Below are positions 34,922 through 46,410 of a stretch of 64,000 nucleotides of DNA, piece by piece. The DNA lies in the NCBI GenBank assembly GCA_036426205.1, contig CM071579.1, positions 19,227,480 through 19,291,479 of the forward strand, written 5' to 3'. The position numbers and the translations under genes were made by a program. The stretch comes from Ascaphus truei (lineage: Eukaryota > Chordata > Amphibia > Anura > Ascaphidae). The stretch's first letter is position 1, and each line of letters opens with the position of its first letter. A model generated the notes under the pieces. It had not been told where the DNA came from and made no database searches. It worked only from the letters and a program-made list of their open reading frames with translations.

Positions 34922-35864
34922 ATAAAAAGGGAAAGCGGGATTGCTGCTTTAAGTGTTAACATTTTTTTATTTCAAGCGTCTGGTTACCATGTTAACCCAC
35001 TACAGTCTGCTCGTGGGAGGGGGGGTGGGGAGCTTCTTTTGGATCTCCTGGGCACACAATATTTCCAAAGCTTTTTTCTAAACGTTGTAGCGGCTTTTAG
35101 GAAAATATAAAACAGCATCTGAAAGGCCAAGAGGAGATTTCTTGCAGCAAATACAGGAAATACACCCCAAAAGCCATCAGCAGCCAGCACCGACCCTTGC
35201 TGGCCTTTAGGCTACACTTATAATAACATCAATGGATTCATCACATGGGCCGCCCTTAGGGGGACCCCAGGCTCATTTTATAGGGGGACATTATGTGCAC
35301 TGTTTTTTTTATTTTATTTTCGCCCTACGTGATTTACTAAAAGGTTTTCACATTCTCTGATATCAGACCGAGTTCTGCACCCCTGGAACTTTGCCAAGTG
35401 TATACAAATTACCAAAAGGAGGTGTTGTACCTAATCAAGCCCCCAGCGCGTTTTGTTTGCTGGTTAATATAAGCTACAAATGTTTTTTTTTTTTTAAATG
35501 CATTTCTAATGTCGATAAAGCAAACTAGGTACAATGCTGGGTGTCTTTAAAGGGGATATTTTAATTAATAAATGTAAAGGATTAGTGCCGTATGAGGTGC
35601 TAGATTAAGTATTAAATAGCAATTATTCTATAATACTGGGCAGACAAAAGAAACAATGAAATAGATACCTCTTGGTAATTCAACCCTGCACTATTCTCTC
35701 TCCGTACCCTGCCACCCATGCCCGGCCTGCCACACGCAACCTGGTCACCCGCCCTCTCCCACAGCCTGCCACTCTATCCCCTCCTGTACATTGTCACCCG
35801 CGACTTATCCTTCCTGCACATCACTGGCATCTGGTCTCATCTTCTGTGATCACTAGTTGCGCAA
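34922..35864. other. Intron, nothing recognised
   Basis: Unassigned AT-rich intron with short poly-T runs. Confidence 0.4.
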
Positions 35865-36146
35865 GGCTGCGGTCCCAGTTACTGCCACAGCGCACGCCAC
35901 AGCACCGGCCCCCCAGTCACTCAGGGCCGAGTACATGCGTCGGCGCACATTCAGCAGCCGCGCAGTACTGCAAGATTCCACACACTCAAAAAAATTGTGT
36001 GTGGAACTTGCGACGGAGCCGTGGCCACGCCCCTGCCGCCGGTTCAGCCAATGAGGGTGAACCAGACGCATGAGGTCATGGCCACGCCCCCACAAAAACC
36101 CGACCACGCCCCCTCCCGTCGCAACCTCACCAGCGGGGACTCAGCC
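35865..36146. mobile_element. GC-rich Harbinger-like MITE (GGCTGCGGTCCC family)
   Basis: Starts GGCTGCGGTCCCAG and ends GGGGACTCAGCC, followed by TTA (36147-36149). It is related to 42494-42839 by start, by the tgcgtcggcgc segment and by gccacgcccc motifs. Noncoding. Confidence 0.7.
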
Positions 36147-36149
36147 TTA

Positions 36150-36555
36150 GGCCGAGTCCATAGAAGGACAGGCCGCGCTGAGCCGTACGGACGCTCCGCG
36201 CTGAGCCCCTGCATCCTCATTGAGGATGCCTTGAGAGGGGGCTCACACGAGCGTCCGCAGGCGTGCTGAGGCGCTGGATTTTTCAGCCGATAGCCAAGCT
36301 GTTTTTCAGAGCGCTGTCGGCTGAAAACATCCAATTTGCGCGGAGCAGCGTCAACGTCACGGCGCCGTGACGTTGACATCGGTGCGTCGCAGGCGATTGG
36401 CCCAGCGACTTCACTGCCCCGCCTCCCTCAGTCTCCCCCCGCCTCCGATCGCGCCCGCTGGCTCGCCTGCATGGGCATGAAATTGCGCAGATTTCAGCAG
36501 GCGAGCCTCAGCGTCAGCGCGGTCCAGCCCTGCTTCCCCTTCTATGGCCCCAGCC
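36150..36555. mobile_element. GC-rich MITE abutting its neighbour at a shared TTA
   Basis: Begins GGCCGAGTCCATAGAAGG directly after TTA 36147-36149 and ends ccccttctatggccccagcc before TTA 36556-36558, so the terminal repeats contain ccatagaagg / ccttctatgg. An internal inverted segment gcgtcaacgtcacggc / gccgtgacgttgac is present. Confidence 0.75.
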
Positions 36556-36558
36556 TTA

Positions 36559-36980
36559 TGCAGCAGTTCAAGCTGTCTGGGTTTTTTTCCCCATTCAATA
36601 TGTGCATCAATACAATCTGCACACTGACAAATAATTAGCTAAATTGCCAATCGATCTGTGAAGATTTGGCTCGGGGTTCACTAAATGGCTGTCAGTGCAG
36701 CGAAAGAGGACCAAAGATGCAAAGTTCTGTGAGGAATATCATGTGACCAGGCAGTCACTAGATACAATTGGTGCACTGCTAGAGAGAGGGCAGGGCTCAA
36801 ATAGGGGTGTGCCAGAGCCTGTTTCAGAAGAGGAAGGGGATGTGGCTTTGTAAATGGTTGCTAACTTGTAACTTTATAATACATTAAAAACATTATTCAG
36901 AGCTACAAGTATTTTCTCATAGTACAGAACTGATTTATTTAAAAAAAATACACATGTAGGATATTGCTTGGTCTGCAGCT
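36559..36980. mobile_element. TTAA-type MITE, copy 2, left end damaged
   Basis: The right terminus GTCTGCAGCT is followed by TTAA (36981-36984). The core gctagagagagggcagggct and ggctcggggttcactaaatg matches the other copies. The left terminus is lost where the adjacent GC-rich MITE begins. Confidence 0.75.
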
Positions 36981-36989
36981 TTAACTCCT

Positions 36990-37200
36990 TCCTGCACCCC
37001 TTTATTAACCCCTTCCCACACACCCTTATTAACCCCTTCCCACACACTCACCCTTATTAACCCCCTCCCACACACACCCTTATTAACCCCTTCCCACACC
37101 CCCTTATTAACCCCTTCCCACACACACCCTTTATTAACTCTTTCCCAAATGCACCTCCTTCATTGCTTCCCACCTCCAAAACACACACACACTTAACCCC
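36990..37200. repeat. 24-28 bp minisatellite, about 7 copies
   Basis: Variable-length units of the form cttattaaccccttcccaca, decaying toward 37200. Confidence 0.85.
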
Positions 37201-37794
37201 TCCCCACCTCCTTATTAGCCCCTGTACATCTATACTGCTTGTACTCACTGAGGTCTGGGGGATTATTGCATGGTGAAGAGGCTGGAGGAAGCAGCATAGT
37301 ATGTGCCCCGCCCCTGTCCTGATACTTCCTCCAATAGGAACAGACAGGAAGAGGGGTGTGCAGCTGCAATGGCTGTCCCTGGCTGAGTGACAGGCTGCTC
37401 AGCTTATCACAGAGGGGAATGGGCTGTCACCAACACAATATGGACTAGAGGTAAATATGAGACTGGGAGAGCGAGACCGTGCGAATACACAGCAGGAGTT
37501 ACCATGTGAATACTCTACTGCAGGCTTCAGGCCTTCCTACGTCAAAATCAAAAACAGCTACGAATACAAAATGACGATCTAGTTTTGAAGACTCACCAAG
37601 AGACATTGGGTAAAGATTGTAAACTCCCCCCCCCCCCCCCTCTAAAAAAAAACTTTACCATGGGAAAGTTTAAAAATGAAATATACATATATATATATAT
37701 ATATATATATTTTTTTTAAATAAAAAGGTGTCGGCTACATTTAACCTATAAAACACGCCACTCTCCTTCGTTCCTTAGGGTATGGGGCTCTAAA
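37201..37794. other. Intron with simple repeats
   Basis: Includes a C run near 37626-37641 and an AT microsatellite at about 37681-37712; otherwise unassigned. Confidence 0.5.
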
Positions 37795-37888
37795 CTCCAG
37801 TACTCAAGACACCCCCCAACAGGTCAGGTTTTACGGATATTCCTACTTTGGCATAGGTGGCTCAGTCGAAGAGCCTACTTCAGCATAA

Positions 37889-38271
37889 GGCTGCGCTTAT
37901 AGTGACAGCGACGCAACGTTGCATCAAAACAAATGCATTGCCTCCGTCGCGTGAGCTTATCGTAAGGCCTCGGCCAGGGAGGCGCTGAGCGAGCGGGGTC
38001 ACGCTGGCCCGCGATGACACACATTGCAGCAATGTGTGTTGCCAGCGTGAGCGAGCGCCTGAGCATGCGGGGCGCTTAGCTGCTTGCCAAGCAAGCAAAT
38101 TTGAATTTGCCACTTGCTTGCGCCGCATGAGCGCCTGCACGCTCAGCGCCACCCTGGCCGCAGCCTAAGCGCTACGCGACAGCTTGGTCGCGATCGCTGG
38201 AAGTCATCTCAATTTGATTTTTCCAGCGACCGTAGCCTGACGTCACAGTCGCCGGCACTAAAAGCGTAGCC
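37889..38271. mobile_element. GC-rich TAA-flanked MITE inside the foldback element
   Basis: Termini GGCTGCGCTTATAGTG and CACTAAAAGCGTAGCC are flanked by TAA at 37886-37888 and 38272-38274. It belongs to the same family as 2933-3231 (…CTATAGTG / CACTATAAGCG…). Confidence 0.8.
37966..38165. mobile_element. Innermost nested TAA-flanked MITE
   Basis: Begins GGCCTCGGCCAGGGAGGCGC and ends GCGCCACCCTGGCCGCAGCC, flanked by TAA at 37963-37965 and 38166-38168. The 200-bp sequence is nearly a perfect fold: internal segments such as caatgtgtgttgccag and aagcaagc also pair. Confidence 0.85.
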
Positions 38272-38540
38272 TAAGATTGAGCCACCTATGCTGAAGCAGG
38301 GATATCCTGAAAACCCTGCCTTAGATACTGCCCTTTAATGCAGCGGTGCGCAAACTGGGGGGCGCAAAACTTTATTGGGGGGGGCGCGGGCCACGCAGCG
38401 GTTAGAGACCCCGGCTTCTTACCCACGCGTCTCAGTCTGACTGAGCCACTGATTGAGCCACCTGTGCTGAAGCAGGGGGATATCCTGAAAACCTGACCTG
38501 TTGATGGCCCTCGAAGACTGGAGTTGGCTACCTCTTTTCT

Positions 38541-40084
38541 ACATGCTTCTGTGGGGATCGCTGCTTTCACAATGGTCTTAACAAGCCCATTCCTTGTTCA
38601 GCAAAATAAAAAAACGTGTGTATGAATGAATCCCTGCGTGAGACGCTACCAACGCTAACATCAGAAACATTCTGCGTGCTGATAAGCGCTCTGCTCGTGT
38701 TCTTTCCGGGAGAGATTCGTAAGAGGCTCACTGCACTGCCCACCAAAAATGATAGTATTTCATTCGCACACATACGTTTGTTGCTGAATTCGTAAATCAA
38801 GCAGATTATCAAAACGAGAAGACATTTCAATTACAGCTATTGTGGTGCAAGCCGGCGCGCCTCTGCTTTCTAAATGTTTCTGGTTATCATGCATTCTATT
38901 GCTGACGGAAATGCTTCAGGCTTTCTTTCTTCCAGAGATAAGCACACCGCTTTTTAGTAGCGTGATGAATCCTCCCTGGCAGGAGAAATACCTTCTGAAA
39001 GTATTATCAGCGAGATACATTCTAGCCGGAGTGTTGAAACAAGAAGGTGTCAGTTTGGGTTACAGGCAGCGCAGAAAGTTACCGTGAGCACAACATTACA
39101 TGGGTTGTATAGATCTGATGGCCCTCGGGAGAAATAGACAAGTCTTGTTTATCAGACATTTTCAAAATGTAAACACTTCAGCTTGTGGCTGCATCCATTT
39201 AACATTACTGCATTGTTATCAGACTCAGGACAGCTGCTTAACAATTGATCCAGAAATTTAAGGGAATTTGCCAACCTTTTTCCTAGTTATGAAGTGAGTA
39301 GCTGAAAGTACTCGGCTTCGCACGGGTTGGAGTAACCCCCCCTGCGTGTAAATAGAAGATACTGTATGTAGATGAGCTGCTAATCTTTCCCCAATTCTCT
39401 CCCTCTTCATCCTCATCACCGCATTTTTCCTTTAATACCTTACGATATGTCCCCAATACTTTCCGCCTCTCTCCTTCAGCATTCTTACTTTCTCCTCATG
39501 TGTCAACTGACTTCCTCTCTTTCTCCCTCTGCTTTCTTTCTAAACTTTAAACCTATTTGACTCTCCTTATCTGCCACCAGGCTATGTGCATTATGATGTC
39601 ACATGCCAGATACATAGCCTACCAGGTACAACACCCACTGGCGTTTGTATATTACAATTTTCTATTCTTCCTAGAATTAATGCTGTGTATTGAAATATAG
39701 ATCAGAACCTGTTCCTTAATCTCAGGAACCATCACGCAAAATGTGGTTATGATATCTAAAGAGGGGTCCAAATGCATAGCGAGCAGACAGACAACTTTCC
39801 AAAATATATAGATTATTTGATGAAAGGGCCTTCAAAAACTTTTAAAGCATCAATGCACGCCCTGCCAAAACTACAATTATTCCTACATAAAGGAGGGGGT
39901 CCCGCAAAGCTTAAACGGGATCCTAGAGACAGGGGCCCCTCGTTAAGAAAACCCCTTAATATATGATCACCATCAGAAAGCCGCAAGATCATCTCTCTAA
40001 TTTCTGGTGGCTGCTGGAGGGCACGGCTGAATCCGTCGGCCATATTATTCTCCCGGGCAAGTTTTTTTGCCTGTTCAGTCTACC
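38541..40084. other. Intron, nothing recognised
   Basis: About 1.5 kb of mostly AT-rich unassigned sequence. About 39770-40080 is more even in composition and may be part of an old retroelement, but no motif supports this. Confidence 0.4.
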
Positions 40085-40197
40085 GGCAACAGCTTCGACT
40101 GAGCCACTGATTGAGCCACCTGTGCTGAAGCAGGGATTTCCTGAAAACCTGACCTGTTGGTGGTCTTGAGGACTGGAGTTGACCACCCCTGGTTTCC
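40085..40197. mobile_element. Foldback MITE fragment (right arm)
   Basis: gattgagccacctgtgctg, ctgaaaacctgacctgttgg and ttgaggactggagttgacca are present; the left arm is missing. Confidence 0.75.
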
Positions 40198-41320
40198 ATG
40201 AATAAAAAGACATTAGGAAGCCGCAGAGGGGATACTATCAGGGACCACATTTAATCACTTTAGTAATAGTGGCAAAGAAAATATTGCATGGGGTGTAAAA
40301 TAATGCTGAGGAAAAGGGTTGCATCCTTCATAGCATAAGTCTGCAGTGCTGTTTTGATGGTGTCGGCTTAGAACAAATGAAAAATAAAGGCAGTATTTTA
40401 AAAGTTCCAAAAGGTAATAAGTAATGTGATCAGGCATATCAAGGAGCAGAAATCTATTTAGGAATCAAATCAGGAGTATTCAAGGTGTCAGTCATCTTAT
40501 TGAGCGGGTGGGAGAGAGGTGGCACAGTTCAGAACCCCATGTGCCTGCCTGGGGGTGCAGTTCGTCCTCATGTAAGTGCAAAAAAACATTGGGGGTACGT
40601 GTGCAGCCCCGGACTGGCATTTAAACCACCAGGAAGGAACGGCAAGGGTATACCCATCGCTGCTACTACGGGGCAGATACGCTCATGTGGTATGCCTTGC
40701 CCGTTACATATTTCTATTCAGGTATATTTTAAAAACTCCCGTAAACCTACCTATGTGATGGGTGGGGTCAAATCTTTAGGAGATTTGTTAGTTTTGCCAT
40801 TTCAAAACGTTGCTAATTATAATAGGGGAAACTGTATGCTGCATTAATAAGCCCTTCCACCTCCGCCTGGCAACACAGGTGTTTCAAACAGAAGAGAGAC
40901 GTCTGGTCATATTTCTTCGGATTTTATAGGGTCAGGAAACTGTTGGAGGATACGTAAAAGACATAATGTATATTTCGTGTCCCTAGCGGACAAACCCTTG
41001 ACTTTTATAGAGACAGAGAACAGGTCAGCCTTCCTAGGTAGATTCCCACAGGGAAATAACCTGAGCATAGTCCAGCTGGCACATCAAGTAATGTTGGTTG
41101 TCATGGCCAGTAGGGGCAGCATTGTGATGCAGCTTCTGGAGTGTAGAATGCTGGGGACTGTTGGGTGCTATACAAAGCCACTGATTGGAACTGGCTTCAC
41201 TCCAAGGCAGATAGTAGGCAGAAGGGAGTCGGTGTAATATTGTGTTAGCAAATCCCAATGGCCAGACTGCCTACATTCAGTATAGTCAGGGCCAGACTTT
41301 GACCTTCTGAGGCCCTAAGC
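40198..41320. other. Intron, possible old retroelement fragment
   Basis: A few short open frames (40485-40847, 40977-41237) with no recognisable domain. Nothing firm can be assigned. Confidence 0.35.
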
Positions 41321-41770
41321 CTGTGTTTCCCAACTAGGGTTTCATGGGGCGGCACCCTGAGGTTCCGTGAGATGATCAAAAGGGTGCCCCGATCTCCCAG
41401 GGCAGGGAGACAGCGGGGCAGTTCCTAGGGGGCAGGGCAGTTTCCTCTATTCTAATGCAGCCAATCAGGAGAAGGTGTCAGGAGCCTGCGGGGTGTGGCC
41501 AATCAGGAGGAAGCAGCATAGGCCCGGAAAGATGTGAGGTTGTGTGTCTCTGTCCTGTGTGTATCTGTTCTGTTGTTGTGTGTGTATATGATCTGTCGGT
41601 GTGTGTTTTCTGTGACTGTCCTGTTGTGTGTGTGTTTCCTGTGACTCCCTGCCCCCCTCTGACTGTCTCCCGTAACTGTCTATCTCTGTCTCTCTGTCCT
41701 GTGTTTTCTGTGACCCTGTCCTGTTGTAGGGGAGCCTCTGCAACTGAGCACTGAGCTTAAGGGCGCTTCG
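41321..41770. mobile_element. Repeat related in reverse to 33730-34128
   Basis: Contains gtgtttcccaactagggttt near its left end and, at 41530-41750, TG-rich and ctgtgactccctgcccccct segments that are the reverse complement of the 33.7-34.1 kb locus. Confidence 0.6.
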
Positions 41771-42234
41771 AGAGGAAAAAGGTTATAAAATATCTGCGCT
41801 AAGATATGTCAAATTTACGTGAGAAATAGATGTATTATTCTGACTGGAGGGACCATTGAAAATATAACTGAAATGAATGAATGCATTATACCAGCATTGT
41901 TATACTGTATACAGTACAAAGGCGACGGTGTAAAGCTAAAAAGGAACAGTGTTTGCACATCACATTCATTTTAATATTAAAACATTTTGTTTCAGGATTT
42001 TTGGAGAGCAAAGTCATTGATGATGTTTTCAAATGATAAGCAAGGCAGTTTGTCACTTTCAATGCACAAGATGCTTAGGGTCATATATGAACGAAAAATG
42101 GCCATATTTATAGAAAATTTTATTTCCCCCCATATCTTCTTTATTTATCACCCGATTATAAAGCTTGAAATGGATTACTTTGTTTCTATACCGTGCGGCC
42201 CTGAGCTGTAGCTTAGTTTACGTGTAAAGCTGGG
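41771..42234. other. Intron, nothing recognised
   Basis: AT-rich unassigned intron sequence. Confidence 0.4.
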
Positions 42235-42237
42235 ACC

Positions 42238-42490
42238 ATGGTTCCATCGCCCGTGCGGAGGCGTGCGTGGCCGTGACGTCACCCGCGTGAAGCGGGTGCG
42301 TTTTGTGGCCATTGGAGATGTGACGTGCTGCGCCGCGGGGGGCATGCCTAGGGCCGTCATGGAGCTGGTTCAACCTCATTGGGCCAAACCGCTCATGTGA
42401 CCGACCCCTCCCGCCTGCACGTCGCATGGACGTGAACACTTAAGGCAGTCTGATCACTCACGCACGGTCTGCGGTACCATGGCTCCAGCC
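42238..42490. mobile_element. GC-rich TAA-flanked MITE, family A
   Basis: Starts AGCTGGGACCATGGTTCC and ends GGTACCATGGCTCCAGCC, between TAA at 42235-42237 and 42491-42493. It shares the gtgacgtcacccgcgtgaag block with 4634-4972. Confidence 0.85.
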
Positions 42491-42493
42491 TAA

Positions 42494-42839
42494 GGCTGCG
42501 GTCCCAGTGCGTTCTGTAGCACGTGCGCCCGGCGCATGTACAGCGCTTCACCGTAGATCGCGGTCCTGGGAGAGAGGGAGAGTTTGCGTCGGGAGGGGGT
42601 GTGGCGGGGGGTTTGCGGGGTGTGGCCAAGACCTTACAAGGCTGATTCGCCCTCATTGGCTGAACCGCCGGGGGGGGGGCGTGGCCACGCCTCCGTCGCA
42701 AGTTCCACATACAAAAAAAATTGTATGTGTGAAAACGTGCAGTACAGCGTGGCTGCTAAATGCGCGCCGACGCACGTACTGGGCCCGGATAGATTGGGGG
42801 GCCGAGGCGTGCGCTGTAGAACGCACGGGGACCGCAGCC
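42494..42839. mobile_element. GC-rich TAA-flanked MITE abutting family A
   Basis: Termini GGCTGCGGTCCCAGTGCGTT and AACGCACGGGGACCGCAGCC are strongly complementary. TAA at 42491-42493 (shared with the previous element) and 42840-42842. Interior CpG-rich, noncoding. Confidence 0.9.
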
Positions 42840-43041
42840 TAAGTCCGTATGGAATACAGTTTGGTGGCATTTCTGAATTGAATCTATAACTGTAGATGAC
42901 TTTATATCAGTTTTTGTCCTCACACCATATGGCTAATCTTCACATCCCAAGTTTAAAAAACATGTAGCTTCTTATTGACAGCTTATTTCTAACAAGTCGT
43001 TAATAGAAAAGCAACATGAAGTCTGTGCGCACCAAACTTAA

Positions 43042-43485
43042 AGCGGCAGACCAAGCAATATCCTGCCTGTGTGTTTCTTTAATAAATCAGCTCTGTACTG
43101 TGAGAACATACTTGTAACATGTCCAAATGACATTGTTAATGTATTATAATGTAACAGGCATTTTTGTTTCTATAACAACCATTTACAAAGTCACATCCCC
43201 TTCCTCTTCTGAAACAGGCTCTGGCACACCCCTTTTTCAGCCCTGCCTCTCTCTAGCAGTGCACCAATTGTATCTAGTGTATGCCTGGTCACATGATCTT
43301 CCCCACAGAACTTTGCATCTTTGGTCCTCTTCTGCTGCACTAACAGCCATGTAGTGAACCTCCAAGCCGAATCTTTGCCGATCGATCACAGGAGAACGGA
43401 TCTATCGGCAACTTAGCTAATTACTTATTATTGGATTGTATTGATGCACATATTAAAGGGGAAATAAAATTAAAAAAAGGCAGCT
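43042..43485. mobile_element. TTAA-flanked MITE, copy 3 (inverted)
   Basis: TTAA at 43038-43041 and 43486-43489. The left end, AGCGGCAGACCAAGCAATA, is the reverse complement of the right end of the copies at 36980 and 48050. The core gcctctctctagcagtgca is also inverted. Confidence 0.85.
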
Positions 43486-43489
43486 TTAA

Positions 43490-44029
43490 ATTGAAAACTC
43501 AAAATAATACGAGTAAAATCCCTTTTTCAGTTAAAAATAATATATCCTTTAAGATTTTGTCCTTTTGCTGCTACTTTTTCTGAAGCCACACAAAGAACAA
43601 ACATTTTTCATATCGGTGGTTACAAAAGGGACACGAAACCTCTCTATCGTTTGCTCACTTGAGATAAAAGGCTTTTAAATCAAAAGGAATTTTCTCTTTT
43701 ATCTTCTAAAGAGAGATGCCTTCTGCCACCTGGAACCAGGGATCTTACTGTGCCAGATAACAGTGGGAGGGTTATATAAAAACCTGAACCCGTTTTACTT
43801 CTGAAATCTCAAACTGGTCATTCTGGGGCATGGATTTTTCTGCAGTTATCGTTTGCTGCGCTGCTTGCTTTTTACATCCCCTTCATCATTGCTCTGGTCT
43901 GTTTGAAAGTGACCTGCTAACAAAAAGTATTAACATTGTCCGGATTACCTGCATTTTAATCCCAGCGCTATTTTATTTCTTTTTTTTTTTAACATTTATT
44001 TGCAATTTTTTTTAGACCTGATTGAAGCA
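43490..44029. other. Intron, nothing recognised
   Basis: AT-rich unassigned sequence. Confidence 0.4.
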
Positions 44030-44340
44030 GAGGGTCTGCGGAGTTGAACCCCATTCATTTCAGCTCCGGGGGGACCCCCTGCTCCCCGAGATTCTTACCT
44101 CCGTAGTGGGTGCTGGTAGCCGCTCCCATCGGCTAACAGAGTTCTTGTAAAACCAACTTTTAAAGCTCCTGCGCTCTGTGGGCCAATAGGAAGCCGTGAC
44201 ATCATGAGGTTCGACGTCCTATTGGCCCACGTGATTCGGGAGCTTTAAACTTTGCCGAGATACCAGCACCACCTTTGGAGGTAAATATCTTGGGAAGCTG
44301 GAGGTCCCCGGAGCTGAAATGAATGGGGTTCAACTTTAAA
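44030..44340. repeat. Foldback repeat with long complementary ends
   Basis: gttgaaccccattcatttca and agctccggggggacc at the left pair with ggtccccggagctg and aaatgaatggggttcaac at the right. Inner segments ccaataggaagccg and cctattggcccacg also pair. The same family is at 48765-49045. Confidence 0.85.
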
Positions 44341-44459
44341 TAGTACTGCGCCCCACTCCACACCCCAGCCAGACCACATGTTAGTATTAGCTTGTGAATT
44401 TCCAAGCACACGTTTGTTCTTATGTTGTATATGAACATGTGATTAGCTGGGTGCTCTTA

Positions 44460-45430
44460 AAACATGGCCTGTCTGGGGTGTTCTCGGGAGAGGGTCGAGA
44501 CACGGAGTTAGTGGGGTGCAGCTCCTCGCAAGAGGGTCGAGACACTGAATTAGTGGGGTTCAGCTCCTCGGGAGAGGGTCGAGACACTGAATTAGTGGGG
44601 TTCAGCTCCTCGGGAGAGGGTCGAGACACTGAGATAGTGGGGTCCAGTTCCTCGGGATAGGGTCGATGCACTGAATTAGTGAGGTGCAGCTCCTCGAGAT
44701 AGGGTCGAGACACAGAGTTAGTGGGGTTCAGCTCCTCGGGAGAGGGTCGAGACACTGAATTAGTGAGGTGCAGCTCCTCGGGAGAGAGTCGAGACACAGA
44801 GAGTGGGGTTCAGCTCCTCAGGAGAGAGTCGAGATACTGAGATAGTGGGGTTCAGCTCCTCGGGAGAGGGTCGATACACTGAATTAGTGAGGTTCAGCTT
44901 CTTGGGAGAGAGTCGAGATACTGAGATAGTGGGGTTCAGCTCCTCGCGAGAGGTTCGAGACACAGAATTAGTGGGGTTCAGCTCCACGGGAGGGTCGAGA
45001 CACTGAATTAGAGGGGTTCAGCTCCTCAGGAGAGGGTCGAGACACTGAGATAGTGGGGTTCAGCTCCACGGGAGGGTCGATACACTGAATTAGTGGGGTT
45101 CAGCTTCTTGGGAGAGAGTCGAGATACTGAGATAGTGGGGTTCAGCTCCTCAGGAGAGGGTTGAGACACTGAGTTAGTGGGGTTCAGCTCCACGGGAGGG
45201 TCGAGACACTGAATTAGTGAGGTGCAGCTCCTCGGGAGAGGGTCGAGACACTGAATTAGTGAGGTGCAGCTCCTCGGGAGAGGGTCGAGACACTGAGAGT
45301 GGGGTTCAGCTCCTCAGGAGAGAGTCGAGATACTGAGATAGTGGGGTTCAGCTCCTCGGGCGAGGGGCGAGACACAGAATTAGTGGGGTTCACCTCCTCA
45401 GGAGAGGATCTAGACACAGAGATAGTAGTT
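44460..45430. repeat. 42-bp minisatellite, about 23 copies
   Basis: Units of about 42 bp built on gttcagctcctcgggagagg and tcgagacactgaattagtgg. Because 42 is a multiple of three, open frames persist on both strands (14-residue units such as SSGEGRDTELVGF on plus and PSPEELNPTNSVSR on minus). Some units are short by two to three bases, which breaks the frames. No start context, splice sites or flanking domain supports a protein. Confidence 0.95.
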
Positions 45431-45955
45431 CTAGGCAGCAACCCCTTTCTAAAAATGTATATGCTGCAGTATAAACTTGGTACTTTGCATATATACGTGT
45501 ATCCCACTATAAAAACTATTAAGTGCATGGGAAAAAACAAACAAAAATGCATTTGTGGGGTTGCAAGAAGGTAGCAATTCAAATGCTGTACAGTTTGTAA
45601 CTTAACATTTTGTCCATAAATTAATTACAAAATGATTTGGCATTTCACAAAATACATGTTGTCCACAGACCGATGAAAGATATTAAATGTGGACAAAAGG
45701 TCGGAAAAACTCATCTGTGTCACATACTTACTGGTAAATGTTCAGCTTGTGAAATTCGTGTTGTATCAGCACATTGGATTGCATGATGTCTTGTGTAATA
45801 GCTGATCTGATTGAAAGAAGCCTACAGTACATCCCGCATATACTGTAGGCCTTGAGACACACACACCTCTCTCCACTCCTTGTTGTTTCCTCCACTCCTT
45901 GGACCCAAGCTCCTGACACCTCCTCCTGTCTCCCTGCTCGGGGAAATTCTGCGGC
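45431..45955. other. Intron, nothing recognised
   Basis: Unassigned intron sequence. Confidence 0.4.
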
Positions 45956-46081
45956 CCCCCCAAGCTGGTCACATCACTATGTCCAGAGAGCTAATACCGG
46001 TATACACATACATGACCAGTATTACCTTTTATTTTTTATTGGACAGTGTCCGGTTCAATACTAGAAAACCTGGCAACTCTA
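45956..46081. mobile_element. Fragment of the hAT-like TAGGGTTGCCAGG MITE
   Basis: gtccagagagctaataccgg through gtccggttcaatac to cctggcaactcta, matching the right part of 31990-32177. The left terminus is missing. Confidence 0.6.
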
Positions 46082-46224
46082 CCCACACACAGTACATCAG
46101 TAAATGAATGAGTATACCTGTATGGGGCAGATGTGATCAGTGCAGCAAGGGTATACAGTATGGGCAGAATACACCAAAACAGCAGGTGTGCCATTATGAG
46201 CACAGGTGGGCACTGGATTGCTAA

Positions 46225-46410
46225 CTCAGGGGTGCTCAACTCCAGTTCTCTAGCCCCCCAAAAAGTCAGGTTGTCAGGATATCCCAGCTTCAGCACAGGT
46301 GGTTCAGTCAAACTGTGCTGAAGCAGGGATATCCTGAAAACCTGACCTGTTGGCAGGGGGGGGGGGGGCGAGGGTTTTTTTTTAGGACTGGAGTTGAGCA
46401 CCCCTTGCCT
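46225..46410. mobile_element. Foldback MITE (palindromic family)
   Basis: ggggtgctcaactccagttc on the left and ggactggagttgagcacccc on the right, with ggatatcc motifs and the gcttcagcacaggtgg / tgctgaagcaggga pair. G and T homopolymers (46357-46383) lie in the right arm. Confidence 0.9.

Larger units (their letters stand above)
37795..38540. mobile_element. Composite foldback MITE enclosing nested MITEs
   Basis: Left arm at 37795-37885 (caacaggtcaggttttacgg), right-arm pieces at 38275-38320 and 38450-38535 (cctgaaaacctgacctgttg). Between them sit a TAA-flanked MITE (37889-38271), itself containing another (37966-38165), and a piece with gtgcgcaaactggggggcgc (about 38343-38440). Confidence 0.75.

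Noticed and set aside
44394..45574. 14-residue repeat proteins on both strands
   Set aside because: A 42-bp tandem unit keeps frames open on both strands; length variants break them and nothing else supports coding.
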